Positions 6,491 through 7,216 of a stretch of DNA of 7,216 nucleotides are shown here, piece by piece (position 1 is the stretch's first letter; each line of letters begins with the position of its first letter). The notes under the pieces are model-generated. The model searched no databases. It saw only the letters and a list, made by a program, of their open reading frames with translations, and was not told the DNA's origin. The position numbers and the translations under genes were made by a program. Source of the stretch: Granulosicoccus sp964594905 (GTDB lineage Bacteria; Pseudomonadota; Gammaproteobacteria; Granulosicoccales; Granulosicoccaceae); NCBI GenBank assembly GCA_964594905.1, contig CAZQOI010000116.1, forward strand, positions 1 through 7,216. Direction: 5' to 3'.

Positions 6491-7216
6491 TTAAAGCGAC
6501 CTTCTCTCGCCCTTAAAAAATCAATATCGTAAGGGGAACTGCTCTTGGTAACAAGGTCCGCTAACACCTCTCCCAATACCGGGGCAAATTTAAAACCATG
6601 ACCCGAAAGCCCAGCGGCAAAGGCCACGTTATCAAACTGCGGGTGAACATCTAAATAAAAATTCTCGTCGGGAGAAAGCGTGTACAAACAAGTTTCATGT
6701 CTGGACACACTGCCCGAGATATGCGGCAAATAGGTACGTGCAAACAGATCAGTTTTATGTGCATCTGGATCGTGTTTGTCTTTAATACTGTCTGGGCTAT
6801 CGACTAAAAGCCCACCAGAATGCTCGGCAAACTTAACACCATCCGAATTAATCTGAGGAAAACCATAGTAGATCCGATAGTTGTCTTTAGCGGGTAGTTC
6901 AAACGCAAAGACTGGAAACCCAGAGGATGAAAAATACTGTTGATCATCATTGGAGTACCAATACATATGCTTCTTTCTTAGCTCCAAACTTACCCCTTGT
7001 GTTTTGCCAAGCAACTGAGAGGCCCACGGCCCTCCCGCAAGAACAAGCGCACCGGCTTGTATAGTACCCTTTGACGTTTTTATTTCCACACCATCTAGTG
7101 ACGCAGACCAATCTGAAACAACCGTATCAGTGATCAACTCCGCTCCTGAAGAAGTTGCAAGAGCAAGGAAGGACGCAATGCAATCTTCAACCAAAAGATA
7201 GCCAGCGTCGCGCTCA
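6487..7216 (-). CDS. FAD-dependent oxidase of the monomeric sarcosine oxidase / N-methyltryptophan oxidase type, 5'-truncated by window edge
   Basis: C-terminal 242 residues of a flavoprotein amine oxidase (DAO superfamily). The frame stays open to the window edge (reading ERDAGYLLVEDC), so the TTG at 7194 is a leucine codon and not a start. About 130 N-terminal residues, including the FAD-binding glycine motif, lie outside. Numbering from codon 7194, the visible part matches the MSOX/SolA pattern. YGFP at 110-113 is followed by GVKFAEH with Lys121 and His125, matching the K-x3-H that includes the oxygen-activating Lys265 and His269 of MSOX. Cys169 in CLYTLSPDENF is at the place of the covalent-FAD cysteine, and SGHGFKF with Lys202 matches the substrate-carboxylate lysine. 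Catalytic residues are therefore intact and a true oxidase producing H2O2 is likely. Substrate is probably a secondary or N-methylated amino acid, but sarcosine versus another amine cannot be decided. Its stop overlaps the exporter start by 4 bases, so the two are co-transcribed. Confidence 0.85.
   Translation of the reverse strand, partial: ERDAGYLLVEDCIASFLALATSSGAELITDTVVSDWSASLDGVEIKTSKGTIQAGALVLAGGPWASQLLGKTQGVSLELRKKHMYWYSNDDQQYFSSSGFPVFAFELPAKDNYRIYYGFPQINSDGVKFAEHSGGLLVDSPDSIKDKHDPDAHKTDLFARTYLPHISGSVSRHETCLYTLSPDENFYLDVHPQFDNVAFAAGLSGHGFKFAPVLGEVLADLVTKSSSPYDIDFLRAREGRFN
6500..6506 (-). promoter_or_regulatory. Ribosome binding site supporting the TTG start of the MATE gene
   Basis: On the - strand the sequence reads GAGAAGG, followed by nine bases and then TTG at 6490-6488. 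It lies within the last codons of the oxidoreductase gene. Because the ATG 45 bases further on has no comparable purine tract, this site favours the TTG as the real start. Confidence 0.55.

Noticed and set aside
7192..7194. TTG as the start of the flavin oxidase gene
   Set aside because: The frame continues open to the window edge and the protein lacks the N-terminal FAD-binding part, so the gene is cut by the window and not a short protein.
1..7216. Mobile elements, CRISPR arrays, tRNAs, phage or defence genes
   Set aside because: No direct-repeat arrays, transposase, integrase, tRNA-like cloverleaf or unexplained coding gap was seen; the window is almost wholly accounted for by five ordinary genes.

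Overview
This 7.2-kb window holds the 3' part of an assimilatory nitrate/nitrite reduction operon on the + strand, facing an unrelated two-gene operon on the - strand. Gene density is very high. The only intergenic space is about 31 bases (5107-5137), and all three same-strand junctions are 4-base overlaps. The NirB, NirD and NasA sequences look like those of pseudomonad-type and marine Gammaproteobacteria, and base composition looks close to 50% G+C by eye. I would call the host a free-living, probably aquatic gammaproteobacterium. That is a judgement from family resemblance, not a measurement.

Positions 3-5106 (+) read nirB (5' end outside the window), nirD, nasA. NasA reduces nitrate to nitrite at a molybdopterin centre. 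NirB with its Rieske-type partner NirD reduces nitrite to ammonium at a siroheme/4Fe-4S centre using NAD(P)H. All three proteins are cytoplasmic and together carry nitrate nitrogen to ammonium for assimilation. nasA most likely starts at a GTG at 2425 that overlaps the nirD stop, not at the ATG at 2308, which lies inside nirD in another frame. The operon promoter, and any nitrogen-control sites, must lie upstream of the window.

Positions 5138-7216 (-) hold an FAD-dependent oxidoreductase of the monomeric sarcosine oxidase / N-methyltryptophan oxidase type (5' end outside the window), followed by a MATE-family multidrug/metabolite exporter that begins at a TTG overlapping the oxidoreductase stop. 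This pair runs towards the nitrate operon and ends 31 bases from it.

I found no RNA genes, mobile elements, CRISPR arrays or signs of recent transfer. The window looks like ordinary core or near-core metabolism, and I do not see a previously undescribed system in it. The points most worth a second look are the set of ATGA/GTGA/TTGA coupled junctions, a 19-base palindrome in the nasA linker, the source of electrons for NasA, and the oxidase-exporter pairing.
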